From assembly GCA_934486635.1 (NCBI GenBank), contig CAKSPZ010000002.1, forward strand, positions 124,001-188,000: a DNA stretch of 64,000 bases. The letters run 5' to 3'. The notes under the pieces are model-generated. The model saw nothing but the letters and a program-made list of their open reading frames with translations. It was not told where the DNA came from and made no database searches. A program made the translations under genes and the position numbers. Shown piece by piece: positions 34,294-43,467 of this stretch. This DNA comes from an uncultured Eubacteriales bacterium (GTDB lineage: Bacteria; Bacillota; Clostridia; Oscillospirales; Acutalibacteraceae). How positions within the stretch are numbered: position 1 is the first letter of the stretch; each line of letters opens with the position of its first letter.

Positions 34294-34336
34294 GGGGCGA
34301 CCTGACCACACTATATCGCGTTGGTCAGACCGCCCC
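34294..34336 (+). repeat. Conserved-loop hairpin, copy 5
   Basis: Outer GGGGCG/CGCCCC, internal AC/AC bulge, inner CTGACCA (34302-34308) / TGGTCAG (34322-34328), and a loop holding CACTATATCGCG (34309-34320). It follows the export-family gene in sense orientation. Confidence 0.8.
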
Positions 34337-34344
34337 TCACTATC

Positions 34345-34390
34345 TATACTGCAGCGGGCACACGGACAAGGGTGTGCCCGCTGCAGTATA
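34345..34390 (+). terminator. Second hairpin after the export-family gene
   Basis: Perfect 19-bp stem TATACTGCAGCGGGCACAC (34345-34363) / 34372-34390 with loop GGACAAGG. There is no T-run, so this is a stability or boundary structure as likely as a terminator. Confidence 0.6.
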
Positions 34391-34418
34391 AACAAATACT
34401 CAAGAAAGGACCATCTAA

Positions 34419-35726
34419 ATGAAAAAAATGATTAATTCTGACATTACCATTTTAGGTGGAGGTGCTTCTGGTATTATAGCTGCAATATCTGCTGCATATA
34501 ACTTAAAAGACTCAAATAAACCATACAATATAACAATACTTGAAAAAAACAATCAAATTGGGAAAAAAATACTCATGACCGGAAATGGTAAATGCAACTT
34601 AACAAACACAAAAATTTCTCCTAAAAATTATAACTTATCATCCCGCTCATTTATTGAAGATATTTTAAATAAATATCCAAGTGAATTTATTATAAATTTA
34701 TTTAATAACTTTGGCCTTTTAACACGCATGGATTCCACCGGCAGAGTTTATCCTTATAGTAATCAAGCATCCAGCGTCTTAGATGTTTTAATAAATGAAC
34801 TTTCAAAATTAAATGTAAATATTATATGTAATTTTGATACTATATCGATAAAAAAAGAAAAAAACAAATTTTATATTGAATCATCTGATTTAATAGTATC
34901 ATCCAATAAATTAATTATTTCTTGTGGCGGTAAATCAGCTCCAACCTCCACTTTATGTACCGACGCATATAAACATTTAAAATCATTTTCACATACAATT
35001 TCTCCATTATTACCTGCTTTAGTCCCAATAAAAACAAACTCCGGATACGAAAAAAATCTAAAAGGTATCAGGAGTCAAAGTAAAATTAATGTTATCGCTG
35101 ATGAAAACCTTATTCATACAGAATACGGTGAAATTCAATTTACCGACTCTGGCCTTTCCGGTATATGTATTTTTCAAATTTCTTATCTTATTGGTGAATT
35201 TTTAAAATTTCATACCATCAATAAAACTCCTGTAAAAAAAGTTTTTATATCCATCGATTTTATGCCAGAATTTTCTACATCAGATATAATTAATTTACTT
35301 CGAAATATAATAAAAAATTCCCCGGGTAATACTATCAATAACTTATTAATTGGTTTATTAAATAAGAAACTTGGACAAGTTATTTTAAATAAATCAAAAA
35401 TTTATGATTTATCAAAAAAATATCATGAGTTATCCGATAAACAATTAAAAAACATATCTCAAACAATTAAAAATTTCACTTTCGTACCGATTGAACTGTT
35501 CCCTTTTAAAAACTCACAAGTTACTTCAGGTGGAGCAATTTTAAAAGAATTTAATCCATTAACCTTAGAATCAAAAAAAGTTTCTGGACTTTATGCTTGT
35601 GGTGAAATACTTGATGTAAATGGTGATTGCGGAGGTTATAATCTACATTGGGCATGGGTATCTGGTTTTATTGCTGGAAAATCTGCCTCTAATTTATTTA
35701 TAAAAACAAAAGGAGTAAAAAAATGA
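34419..35726 (+). CDS. HI0933-family FAD-binding oxidoreductase
   Basis: 435 residues. N-terminal dinucleotide fold ITILGGGASGIIAAISA, then EKNNQIGKKILMTGNGKCNLTN, typical of the HI0933/YhiN flavoprotein family (sometimes named aminoacetone oxidase-like), and the C-terminal GLYACGEILDVNGDCGGYNLHWAW that completes the FAD site. Substrate unknown. AAAGGA precedes the ATG; its last bases overlap the next start (ATGA). Confidence 0.9.
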   Translation: MKKMINSDITILGGGASGIIAAISAAYNLKDSNKPYNITILEKNNQIGKKILMTGNGKCNLTNTKISPKNYNLSSRSFIEDILNKYPSEFIINLFNNFGLLTRMDSTGRVYPYSNQASSVLDVLINELSKLNVNIICNFDTISIKKEKNKFYIESSDLIVSSNKLIISCGGKSAPTSTLCTDAYKHLKSFSHTISPLLPALVPIKTNSGYEKNLKGIRSQSKINVIADENLIHTEYGEIQFTDSGLSGICIFQISYLIGEFLKFHTINKTPVKKVFISIDFMPEFSTSDIINLLRNIIKNSPGNTINNLLIGLLNKKLGQVILNKSKIYDLSKKYHELSDKQLKNISQTIKNFTFVPIELFPFKNSQVTSGGAILKEFNPLTLESKKVSGLYACGEILDVNGDCGGYNLHWAWVSGFIAGKSASNLFIKTKGVKK

Positions 35727-37318
35727 TAAGAATTTCAAACCTTTCTTTACCATTGAATTTTGATTTTCAAAACATGGATACATTCGTATCAAAATTTTTA
35801 AAAGTACCTGAATCTCAAATAACAAATATATCTTTACATAAAAAATCTATCGACGCTCGACGTAAATCTGAAATAAAATTTAACTGTACATTAGATGTAT
35901 CATTAAATTGTAATGAACAAAAAATTATAAACAAATGTAAAAATAAAAACGTATCTATAATTTCTCCCACCGAATATAAAATACCTTTACACAACAATCT
36001 TTCCAAAAGGCCATTAATAGTGGGCTTCGGACCTTCCGGAATGTTTGCAGCTTTAATTTTAGCTTTATCTGGACAAAAACCTATAATAATTGAACGTGGT
36101 AAAAAAGTTGAAGACCGCACTAATGATATAAATAATTTTTGGAAAAATGGTATACTAAATCCTTCTTCCAACGTTCAATTTGGCGAAGGAGGAGCTGGAA
36201 CCTTTTCTGACGGAAAATTAACCACTGGTATTAAAGATAAACGAGTTCCTTTTGTTCTAAATGAACTTGTAAAAAACGGTGCTCCTACTGAGATTTTATA
36301 TTTATCTAAACCTCATATTGGAACAGATAATTTAAAAAAAGTCGTTAAAAATATACGAGAAAAAATTATTAATTTAGGTGGAGAAATTTTATTTGAAACT
36401 CAATTAATTGATATAATAACAAAAGATAATGAAATTATTGGGGCTGTTGTTAATAACAATAATAAAACTTATGAAATCTCCACAGATAATGTTTTATTAT
36501 GTATAGGGCATAGCGCACGAGACACATTTAAAATGTTATTTGACAACGGTGTTGAAATGGCTCAAAAGGCTTTTTCTGTTGGAGTTAGAATAGAACACAA
36601 TCAAAAGCTTATAAATCAATCCCAATATGGAGCATTTGCAAACCATAAAAATCTTGGCGCCGCAGACTATAAACTTGCTGTACATCTTGAAAACAATCGT
36701 GGTGTATATACTTTTTGTATGTGTCCGGGAGGTACCGTAGTTGCTGCTGCTTCTGAACCTGGGCATCTAGTTACTAATGGCATGAGTGAATTCGCCCGAG
36801 ACAAACAAAATGCTAACAGTGCTCTTTTAGTTGGCGTAAATCCAGATGATTTTCCTTCATCTCATCCTCTTGCAGGTATTGAATTTCAACGTAATCTAGA
36901 GCAACGTGCATTTACCATTGGCGGAAGTAATTATTTTGCTCCGGTTCAACTAGTTGGTGACTTTTTAAATAATAAAAAGTCAACTTCTATTGGTCAAGTT
37001 ATACCCAGTTATAAGCCAGGATATACATTATGTAATCTTTGTGAATGTTTGCCTGACTTTGTTACAGAATCCTTACGTAATGGAATACTGCTCATGGATA
37101 AAAAACTACATGGGTTTGCTCAATCTGATTCCATTTTAACCGGAGTAGAAACCCGTAGTTCATCTCCTGTTAGAATTTTGCGCAACGAACAATTTGAATC
37201 TATAAATACTAAAGGATTATATCCTTGCTCTGAAGGTGCTGGTTATTCTGGAGGAATCATTTCAGCTGCAGTTGATGGTATGCGTTGTGCAGAAGCAATA
37301 TTAGAAAAAGCTAAATAA
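35723..37318 (+). CDS. FAD-dependent dehydrogenase-like protein (COG2509)
   Basis: 531 residues: a small N-terminal domain (about 1-90), an FAD site PLIVGFGPSGMFAALILALSG, NVQFGEGGAGTFSDGKLTTG, and C-terminal GLYPCSEGAGYSGGIISAAVDG. These are typical of COG2509 flavoproteins, whose substrate is not established. AAAGGAG lies upstream; four-base overlap with the preceding flavoprotein indicates an operon and coupled translation. Confidence 0.9.
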   Translation: MIRISNLSLPLNFDFQNMDTFVSKFLKVPESQITNISLHKKSIDARRKSEIKFNCTLDVSLNCNEQKIINKCKNKNVSIISPTEYKIPLHNNLSKRPLIVGFGPSGMFAALILALSGQKPIIIERGKKVEDRTNDINNFWKNGILNPSSNVQFGEGGAGTFSDGKLTTGIKDKRVPFVLNELVKNGAPTEILYLSKPHIGTDNLKKVVKNIREKIINLGGEILFETQLIDIITKDNEIIGAVVNNNNKTYEISTDNVLLCIGHSARDTFKMLFDNGVEMAQKAFSVGVRIEHNQKLINQSQYGAFANHKNLGAADYKLAVHLENNRGVYTFCMCPGGTVVAAASEPGHLVTNGMSEFARDKQNANSALLVGVNPDDFPSSHPLAGIEFQRNLEQRAFTIGGSNYFAPVQLVGDFLNNKKSTSIGQVIPSYKPGYTLCNLCECLPDFVTESLRNGILLMDKKLHGFAQSDSILTGVETRSSSPVRILRNEQFESINTKGLYPCSEGAGYSGGIISAAVDGMRCAEAILEKAK

Positions 37319-37363
37319 AAATTTTATTATATTAACACAAAAATTCAATTTTAAATAAAATTA

Positions 37364-37403
37364 TATTATACCACTTGAAAAATTTATTTTAAGTGGTATA
37401 ATA
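37364..37403 (+). promoter_or_regulatory. Dyad and promoter of the arsR-type operon
   Basis: TTGAAA (37375-37380), 16-bp spacer, TATAAT (37397-37402). The promoter lies within a 13-bp inverted repeat, TATTATACCACTT (37364-37376) / AAGTGGTATAATA (37391-37403). Confidence 0.6.
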
Positions 37404-37413
37404 ATCGTAAACG

Positions 37414-37431
37414 TATGAACATATAATCATA
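37414..37431 (+). promoter_or_regulatory. Putative ArsR/SmtB operator
   Basis: TATGAACATATAATCATA, an inverted repeat TATGA-N8-TCATA just downstream of the -10, similar in layout to CzrA/SmtB operators. Confidence 0.55.
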
Positions 37432-37449
37432 TGTAGCGAGGTGATTTTA

Positions 37450-37746
37450 TTGGATAAAAATGTTGATAATCTTTACTCATTATCTGAATTTTTCAAGGTA
37501 TTTGGAGATTATACAAGGATAAAAATAATTAAAATTTTACTAAACGATGAAATGTGTGTATGTGACATAGCTAAATATCTCAATATGGGGCAATCAGCAA
37601 TTTCTCATCAGCTCAGAGTCCTGCGTGCTGCATCTCTTGTTAAAGTTAGAAAAAGTGGAAAAGAATCATTTTATAGCCTTGATGATAATCATATCCGCTC
37701 TATTTTTCAATTAGGCCTTGAACATATAATGGAAGGGAGAATGTAA
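37450..37746 (+). CDS. ArsR/SmtB-family metal-sensing repressor
   Basis: 98 residues, winged helix (VFGDYTRIKIIKILL ... GQSAISHQLRVLRAASLV). It carries CVC in EMCVCDIA, an alpha-3-type thiol site, and a C-terminal D-x-H-x10-H-x2-E that resembles the alpha-5 zinc site of CzrA. The start is TTG at 37450 after GCGAGGTG; a GTG at 37441 overlaps that SD. It is followed 2 bases later by a P-type ATPase, so Zn, Cd or Pb is the likely signal. Confidence 0.9.
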   Translation: MDKNVDNLYSLSEFFKVFGDYTRIKIIKILLNDEMCVCDIAKYLNMGQSAISHQLRVLRAASLVKVRKSGKESFYSLDDNHIRSIFQLGLEHIMEGRM

Positions 37747-37748
37747 TC

Positions 37749-39818
37749 TTGATTGTTAAATATCAAATTTTAAACATTGATTGTGCTGTATGTGCACAAG
37801 AAATATCAAAAGCCATCTCTCAAATGAAGGAAATAAACAATGCAAATGTTGATTTTGTAAATAATTTAATTTACTTGGACGTAGACAAAGAACCTGATTC
37901 ATATCTACTTGATAAAATTCAAAACAAAATAGACTATATAGAGGATGGCGTAAAAATTGTACCTTTAAAAAACGATGAATCTGATAAAAAAAATGTCATT
38001 TCCAAAGACATTAAAATTATAATTTTATCTGGTGTAATTTTTCTAGTTAGTTTACTTTTTAGTAGTATTAATTCATACATTTATTTAATTTTATCTTTAA
38101 TTGCTGTAATTCTTTGTGGGTATGATATTTTCAAAAAAGGTATCTTATCAATTTTCAAACTAAACTTTGATGAAAAAAGTCTCATGACAATTGCTGTTAT
38201 CGCAGCTTTTGTTATTAGTGATTTTGCTGAAGGCTTTTTTGTAATTTTATTATTTAAGATTGGTAATATTCTTGAAAAGCTTGCAGTAACACGTTCAAGA
38301 AAAAGAATAAAAAGTTTAGCTGAAATTGTTCCAGATACTGCATTTTTATTAACTGAAGATGGTGAAACTAAAGTCTCTTCAAGTGAATTAAAAATAGGAG
38401 ATATAATAAAAATTCATCCTTTTGATAAAATCCCTGCGGATGGAATCGTTATAGAAGGTGTCTCTTCAGTTAACCCTAGCGCTATCACCGGTGAAAGCAT
38501 TCCAATTGATGTCTCAAAAGGAGATAAAATTTTATCTGGAATGATAAATAATTCTGGAACTATTACTTTAAAAGTAATTAATACCGCTAATGAATCTGCT
38601 GCTAATAAAATAATGAAAATGATTGAAGAATCCGCAATGAAAAAAACTAATACAGAAAACATTATTTCTAGATTTGCAAAAATATATACACCTATTGTAA
38701 TTGTTCTTGCAGCACTTTTATGTATTATTCCCCCACTTTTCTTATCAGGTAACTTCGATTTATGGTTTAGACGAGCACTTGTTTTTTTAGTTGCATCTTG
38801 CCCATGTGCTATAGTTATATCTGTTCCACTTGCTTTTTATTCTGGTGTTGGTGTTTCTTCTAAATTTGGAGTCTTATTTAAAGGCAGCAAATATATCGAG
38901 GCTTTAAGTATCGCCGATACTATTGTTTTTGATAAAACTGCAACTTTAACTACAGGTATTTTATCTATTGATAAAATACATATATTTGACTCTAATTTCA
39001 ATGAAAATAGTATTTTACAAATTGCATCTGCAGTTGAACAATATTCAAATCATCCTTTAGCTACCGCTATAAAAAATGCTACAACATCTATTTCAAATCC
39101 TTATACAGCTACACAGTTAACAGAACTAGCTGGATTTGGTGTAAGCGCTTATATTGATGATAAAGAAATTTTATGTGGTAATCGAAAATTATTCTTAAAT
39201 AATAATTATAATATGGATAACTTTATGGATTTTCCTTTATATATTTCCGTAGACGGAAAAATAATAGGTGCAATTGAATTTAGTGATACATTAAGGGATT
39301 GTACTCAAAGTACCATTTTTGAACTTAAAAATTTAGGTATTAAAAATTTAGTTATATTAAGCGGTGATTCTGAAAATGAAGTAAAAAAAGTTGCTGAAAA
39401 GTGTCATATTGATAAATATTATTCTAAATTGTTACCTGAAAATAAACTTACTATATTTAATGAAATAAAAAAACATTCAAGAAAAAGTGTTTTTATCGGA
39501 GATGGAATAAATGATACTCCCACATTAGCAGCTGCTGATTGTGGAATCGCTATGGGTCAAGGTAGCACTGCCGCCATTGAAACAGGTGATGTCGTATTTT
39601 TAAATAATAATATAGATAAATTACCTACTTCAATAAAACTATCTAGAAAAATAATGAGTATTGTAAAATTTAATATCAGCTTTGCTCTTTTCATTAAAGT
39701 CATTGTTTTATTATTAGCCAGTTTTGGAATGGCTCCTATGTGGTCAGCTATACTCGCTGATACCGGAGTAACTCTAATTTCTATATTTAATGCCTCCCCT
39801 AAACGCATTAAATATTAA
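37749..39818 (+). CDS. Heavy-metal P-type ATPase (Zn/Cd/Pb type)
   Basis: 689 residues: N-terminal HMA domain with C12-x2-C15 (DCAVC), membrane helices, TGES in AITGESIPID, the CPC metal site SCPCAIVIS, the P-domain, HP in SNHPLATAI, and GDGINDTPTLA. It pumps soft metals out of the cytoplasm. The phosphorylation signature reads DKTATLT rather than the canonical DKTGTLT, with the catalytic Asp kept. TTG start after AGGGAG. Regulated by the adjacent ArsR-type repressor. Confidence 0.92.
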   Translation: MIVKYQILNIDCAVCAQEISKAISQMKEINNANVDFVNNLIYLDVDKEPDSYLLDKIQNKIDYIEDGVKIVPLKNDESDKKNVISKDIKIIILSGVIFLVSLLFSSINSYIYLILSLIAVILCGYDIFKKGILSIFKLNFDEKSLMTIAVIAAFVISDFAEGFFVILLFKIGNILEKLAVTRSRKRIKSLAEIVPDTAFLLTEDGETKVSSSELKIGDIIKIHPFDKIPADGIVIEGVSSVNPSAITGESIPIDVSKGDKILSGMINNSGTITLKVINTANESAANKIMKMIEESAMKKTNTENIISRFAKIYTPIVIVLAALLCIIPPLFLSGNFDLWFRRALVFLVASCPCAIVISVPLAFYSGVGVSSKFGVLFKGSKYIEALSIADTIVFDKTATLTTGILSIDKIHIFDSNFNENSILQIASAVEQYSNHPLATAIKNATTSISNPYTATQLTELAGFGVSAYIDDKEILCGNRKLFLNNNYNMDNFMDFPLYISVDGKIIGAIEFSDTLRDCTQSTIFELKNLGIKNLVILSGDSENEVKKVAEKCHIDKYYSKLLPENKLTIFNEIKKHSRKSVFIGDGINDTPTLAAADCGIAMGQGSTAAIETGDVVFLNNNIDKLPTSIKLSRKIMSIVKFNISFALFIKVIVLLLASFGMAPMWSAILADTGVTLISIFNASPKRIKY

Positions 39819-39825
39819 AATATAT

Positions 39826-39851
39826 CATTGTTTTTAAATTTAAAAACAATG
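39826..39851. repeat. 13-bp half-site palindrome after the ATPase gene
   Basis: CATTGTTTTTAAA / TTTAAAAACAATG, a perfect palindrome with no loop, immediately ahead of a longer GC-rich hairpin. Confidence 0.7.
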
Positions 39852-39852
39852 C

Positions 39853-39910
39853 AAAAAATGGGGGCGCGCGAGGTTTATTTGTTACCAAACCTCGCGCGCC
39901 CCCATTTTTT
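39853..39910. terminator. Bidirectional terminator, ATPase gene and ABC operon
   Basis: Perfect 24-bp stem (39853-39876 / 39887-39910) with core GGGGGCGCGCGAGG and flanking A-run and T-run. It lies between convergent genes and can serve both. Confidence 0.85.
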
Positions 39911-39915
39911 TTACA

Positions 39916-40773
39916 TTATGACTTTATCGCTCCATCAGAAATTCCTTTAACTATGTGTTTTTGTAAACATAAAAACACTATAATAATAGGTACAATAGAA
40001 ATTAATACTGCTGGGAAAATCAGTTCCCATGGATTTCCAAATTGAGAAGTTTTCATTTTTGCATAATAAAGTTCTAACGTTAACGTCTTTAAATCTGAAT
40101 TGCCTAATACTTGAAATGGTAATAAATAATCATTCCAAATCCACATAGCGTTTAAAATAACAACAGTGACTGTAGTAGATTTAAGTAATGGAAATACTAC
40201 ATGGAAAAAAATTTGAAATATATTTGCACCATCAATTAAAGCAGCTTCTTCTATGGATTTAGGGATACTTTTAATAAACCCATGATACAAAAATACAGAT
40301 AAACTAAGTCCAAATCCACCATACATGATAATTAAGCCAAATATATTTTTCATATTTAATTTATCAGCCATATCTATAAGCGGATACATAACAGACTGAA
40401 ATGGTATTAACATTGCAGACACAAAAATTAATAATAAAGCTGACGACCATTTAGACTTATTTCTTACCATCATCCAAGCTGCAAATGCTGAAACTAAAAC
40501 AATTAATGCAACAGAAACAATAGTTATTAAAAAAGTAACTAAAATTGATTGAACAAAGTTAATTTGCTTAAAAGCATTTAAAATATATTTAAAATCCCAT
40601 ACTTTAGGCATTGATAATGGATCTGAACCTATTTCAGATTGACTTTTAAAAGAATTTATAAAAAGAAATAAAATCGGTGATAATGTATAAATTGCTAAAA
40701 CAATTAATAAAACGTATCTTACAACACTTAAAATCATCTCTTTATTTTTATGATATATTAGTCTGTTTTTCAT
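39916..40773 (-). CDS. Carbohydrate ABC transporter permease (MalG/UgpE type)
   Basis: 285 residues, six membrane helices, with the EAA loop IEEAALIDGANIFQIFFHVVFPLLKS near residue 185. It overlaps the first permease by one base. Third gene of an SBP-permease-permease operon. No ATPase gene is nearby, as is common when a shared MsmK-type ATPase serves several importers. Confidence 0.93.
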   Translation of the reverse strand: MKNRLIYHKNKEMILSVVRYVLLIVLAIYTLSPILFLFINSFKSQSEIGSDPLSMPKVWDFKYILNAFKQINFVQSILVTFLITIVSVALIVLVSAFAAWMMVRNKSKWSSALLLIFVSAMLIPFQSVMYPLIDMADKLNMKNIFGLIIMYGGFGLSLSVFLYHGFIKSIPKSIEEAALIDGANIFQIFFHVVFPLLKSTTVTVVILNAMWIWNDYLLPFQVLGNSDLKTLTLELYYAKMKTSQFGNPWELIFPAVLISIVPIIIVFLCLQKHIVKGISDGAIKS

Positions 40774-41681
40774 TACATTTCCACCTCTTTTTTCTTAGTT
40801 ACACATACTTGTATTAAAGTTACCAGTGCAACTAAAATAAAGAAAATTACTGCCTGTGCTTGTGCCTGACCATAGTTTGGAGGCGACATATCTGCAGGTG
40901 TTCTTAAAATTTGTAATGCCAATAATCTTGTTCCAAAAGCACCATTTGTAAGTGCAACATTTTGATCCAGTAATTTAAAACAATTTGCAAGTGTCAAGAA
41001 AAATACCACTGTAAATGCTGGCATTAACATCGGTAATGTAATCACTCTAAACCTAGTAAAACCTCCGGCACCATCTATTTGTGCAGCTTCATATAAATCA
41101 TCCGGAATATTATTAAGGCCTGAAACGTATATAATCATCATGTAACCGACCATTTGCCATGCTACCAATATTACCAATGCAATTATAGATTTAAAGCCAC
41201 CCTGTGTCATATTAGTTAACATATCTATGGGTAAAAGACCATCCGGACCAAAAAAGATTTTGGAAAATATAACTTCAAAAATAAATTGCCATATAAAACC
41301 TAATGCTAATCCACCCAATAAGTTTGGCATAAAAAATACTGTTCTAAAAAATCCTGAAAACTTTTTAATGCTTGTTAACATTAAAGCTAAAATTAGTGCC
41401 GTTACATTTATCACAATTACCGCTATAATAGTAAATTTAATTGTATTAGAAAAAGCAACTTTAAACTTATCGTTATTTACCGCATCTATATAATTTTGAA
41501 ATCCAACTATTGCTTTAAATGGATTATCTGTTGAAACCGTTCCTTTTCGAAAAAAAGTACCTTTCCAACCTGTAAAAGAATAAAACACTCCAACTACAAA
41601 GGGAATAAAAATAACAAATATAAATAACAATATTGCAGGCAATGTTAATGGAAAAAACCATTTTTTATAATATTTATTCAT
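40773..41681 (-). CDS. Carbohydrate ABC transporter permease (MalF/UgpA type)
   Basis: 302 residues, six membrane helices, EAA loop DLYEAAQIDGAGGFTRFRVITLPML. It pairs with the downstream permease to form the channel. GAGGTT precedes the ATG; the substrate-binding lipoprotein gene lies 17 bases upstream. Confidence 0.93.
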   Translation of the reverse strand: MNKYYKKWFFPLTLPAILLFIFVIFIPFVVGVFYSFTGWKGTFFRKGTVSTDNPFKAIVGFQNYIDAVNNDKFKVAFSNTIKFTIIAVIVINVTALILALMLTSIKKFSGFFRTVFFMPNLLGGLALGFIWQFIFEVIFSKIFFGPDGLLPIDMLTNMTQGGFKSIIALVILVAWQMVGYMMIIYVSGLNNIPDDLYEAAQIDGAGGFTRFRVITLPMLMPAFTVVFFLTLANCFKLLDQNVALTNGAFGTRLLALQILRTPADMSPPNYGQAQAQAVIFFILVALVTLIQVCVTKKKEVEM

Positions 41682-41698
41682 TTTGTAACCTCTATAAA

Positions 41699-43198
41699 TT
41701 ATCTAAGTTTCATATTCTTATAAGTTTCTATTGCAAAATTTGCAACATCATTATAATCGGATTCAGACCAATTTTCCTTTGTTAAATAGCTTTCCATGAT
41801 TTTCATGCCTACTGTTTCCTTCGACCAAGCCTCAGGAGCTCCATGATATACAGCCGGCAATGTTTTTCCTTCTTTTTTGTATTCTAATATAGAATTATTA
41901 AGTGAATTGCTTAACACCAAATCGTTTTTAGCGTTATAAGGTATAAATCCAAATTTATTTATAACGAAATTTTGAGCTTCTTCTGATGTATTAAGCCACA
42001 CCAAAAAGTCTTGTGCTAACTGTTGTTCTTTTTCGCTAACTTTAGGATTAATTACAAAGTAATTAGGCACATATACAGGTATTGAACTGTTAAATTTACT
42101 TATTGTCATATCTTTACAATTAATATCTTCATTCGACATAGGCATTTTTACTGGCAAAAATACTAATCTATTTAACATTTCAGAATTTAATTTTTCAATG
42201 TTTGGTATAACCCAATTTCCTTGCTTAATAAGTAATGCTTTACCTTCTACAAATCTTTGAATTGCTTTATTATAATCACTGGACGTAGTATTTATAAACT
42301 GAGGTCCTCTTTTCAAAGAATCTGTATCTCCAGCGGCATGTGACGTTTTTAAATCCAGTGCACGCATATATTTAGTTAATGCACCCTTCATTTTATCTAT
42401 TTGTGCATCACTGGCATTCATAAAGTCTTCAGCAGAATTAAATGCAGCACCCAAACCAACATTCATCATTTGGTCCCCAAAAGTCCAGGGTTCAGCACCT
42501 GCAACAGAAAAAACATCCTTTAAATTACTGCATAACCCTGTTTTTTGATTGTTAATGTTATAAGTTTGACCATTTAATACAAAAGAATCAGTTTTATCTG
42601 TTTTTATATAACCACTAACAATGGTTACAAAATTGCCAAATTCTTCATAAGAAGCTAATTTCATATCTTTAATAAAGTTATCTACATTACTGCTTCCTAT
42701 TAAATCAGATATCATCTGTTTATCTACAATATATCCATAACCTTCAATATTATATGGTATTCCCAAGTTATTTTTTCCATCAGACGTTAACCTTAATTCT
42801 TGAGGAATTTCATCTGCTAACTTTTTAAATTCTTCAGAAGTAGCATTATTAAAATCCATAACCGAGCCACTCATCTCATATTCGTATAATTCTCTTAATC
42901 CTTGAAGAGAATATATTCCAGGTTTATTTGATGAGTTCATTTGTATCCTTAGTGTATCCTTGTGGTCAGTTCCTGAACCTATTTGCTGTAATTTTATTTT
43001 TATACCTTTTTCTTGTTCATATAACTTACATAATTCCTCAAATTGAGTTGTTATTTCACCTTTAGAACTAAAAATATATAAATCATAATTATTATTTGTT
43101 TGATCGGAATTGTCTTTATTGCCACATCCAGATAAAACAGGTACCATAAGGCATACTACTAAAACAACGGGTATAATTTTTTTAAAATATTTATTCAC
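41699..43198 (-). CDS. Extracellular solute-binding lipoprotein (sugar type)
   Basis: 499 residues. A lipoprotein signal ends in VLSGCG, so the protein is tethered outside the membrane and feeds the two permeases. The mature fold is of the large family-1 solute-binding type (LYIFSSKGEITTQFEELCKLYEQ, EAWSKETVGMKIMESYL). The start is GTG at 43198, seven bases after AGGGGGA; the frame further upstream has no SD. Sugar specificity cannot be read. Confidence 0.92.
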   Translation of the reverse strand: MNKYFKKIIPVVLVVCLMVPVLSGCGNKDNSDQTNNNYDLYIFSSKGEITTQFEELCKLYEQEKGIKIKLQQIGSGTDHKDTLRIQMNSSNKPGIYSLQGLRELYEYEMSGSVMDFNNATSEEFKKLADEIPQELRLTSDGKNNLGIPYNIEGYGYIVDKQMISDLIGSSNVDNFIKDMKLASYEEFGNFVTIVSGYIKTDKTDSFVLNGQTYNINNQKTGLCSNLKDVFSVAGAEPWTFGDQMMNVGLGAAFNSAEDFMNASDAQIDKMKGALTKYMRALDLKTSHAAGDTDSLKRGPQFINTTSSDYNKAIQRFVEGKALLIKQGNWVIPNIEKLNSEMLNRLVFLPVKMPMSNEDINCKDMTISKFNSSIPVYVPNYFVINPKVSEKEQQLAQDFLVWLNTSEEAQNFVINKFGFIPYNAKNDLVLSNSLNNSILEYKKEGKTLPAVYHGAPEAWSKETVGMKIMESYLTKENWSESDYNDVANFAIETYKNMKLR

Positions 43199-43397
43199 AT
43201 TAAATCCCCCTAAAAACTTAATAAAAATTTTATATGGCACAACTCAAAATTTAATAATTATTTTTATTATAATAAAAATAACTCGTACATTCCTAAATTA
43301 ACTATACTCCCACATAATATTAAATATAACATAGAAAAAAATTTTTTCAATACTTTTTACATATAAATTTATTATATAAAGCATTTTTTATACAACA

Positions 43398-43431
43398 AGG
43401 AGGCGCCGCGCGATATAGTGCGGCGCCTCCT
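43398..43431 (-). terminator. Conserved-loop hairpin, copy 6, after dapL
   Basis: Perfect 12-bp stem AGGAGGCGCCGC / GCGGCGCCTCCT. Read on the dapL strand the loop is ACTATATCGC, identical to copies 1, 2 and 5. No strong T-run follows. Confidence 0.8.
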
Positions 43432-43467
43432 CTTTATACAAACTTTAAGAATTATTATTTATAAAGT

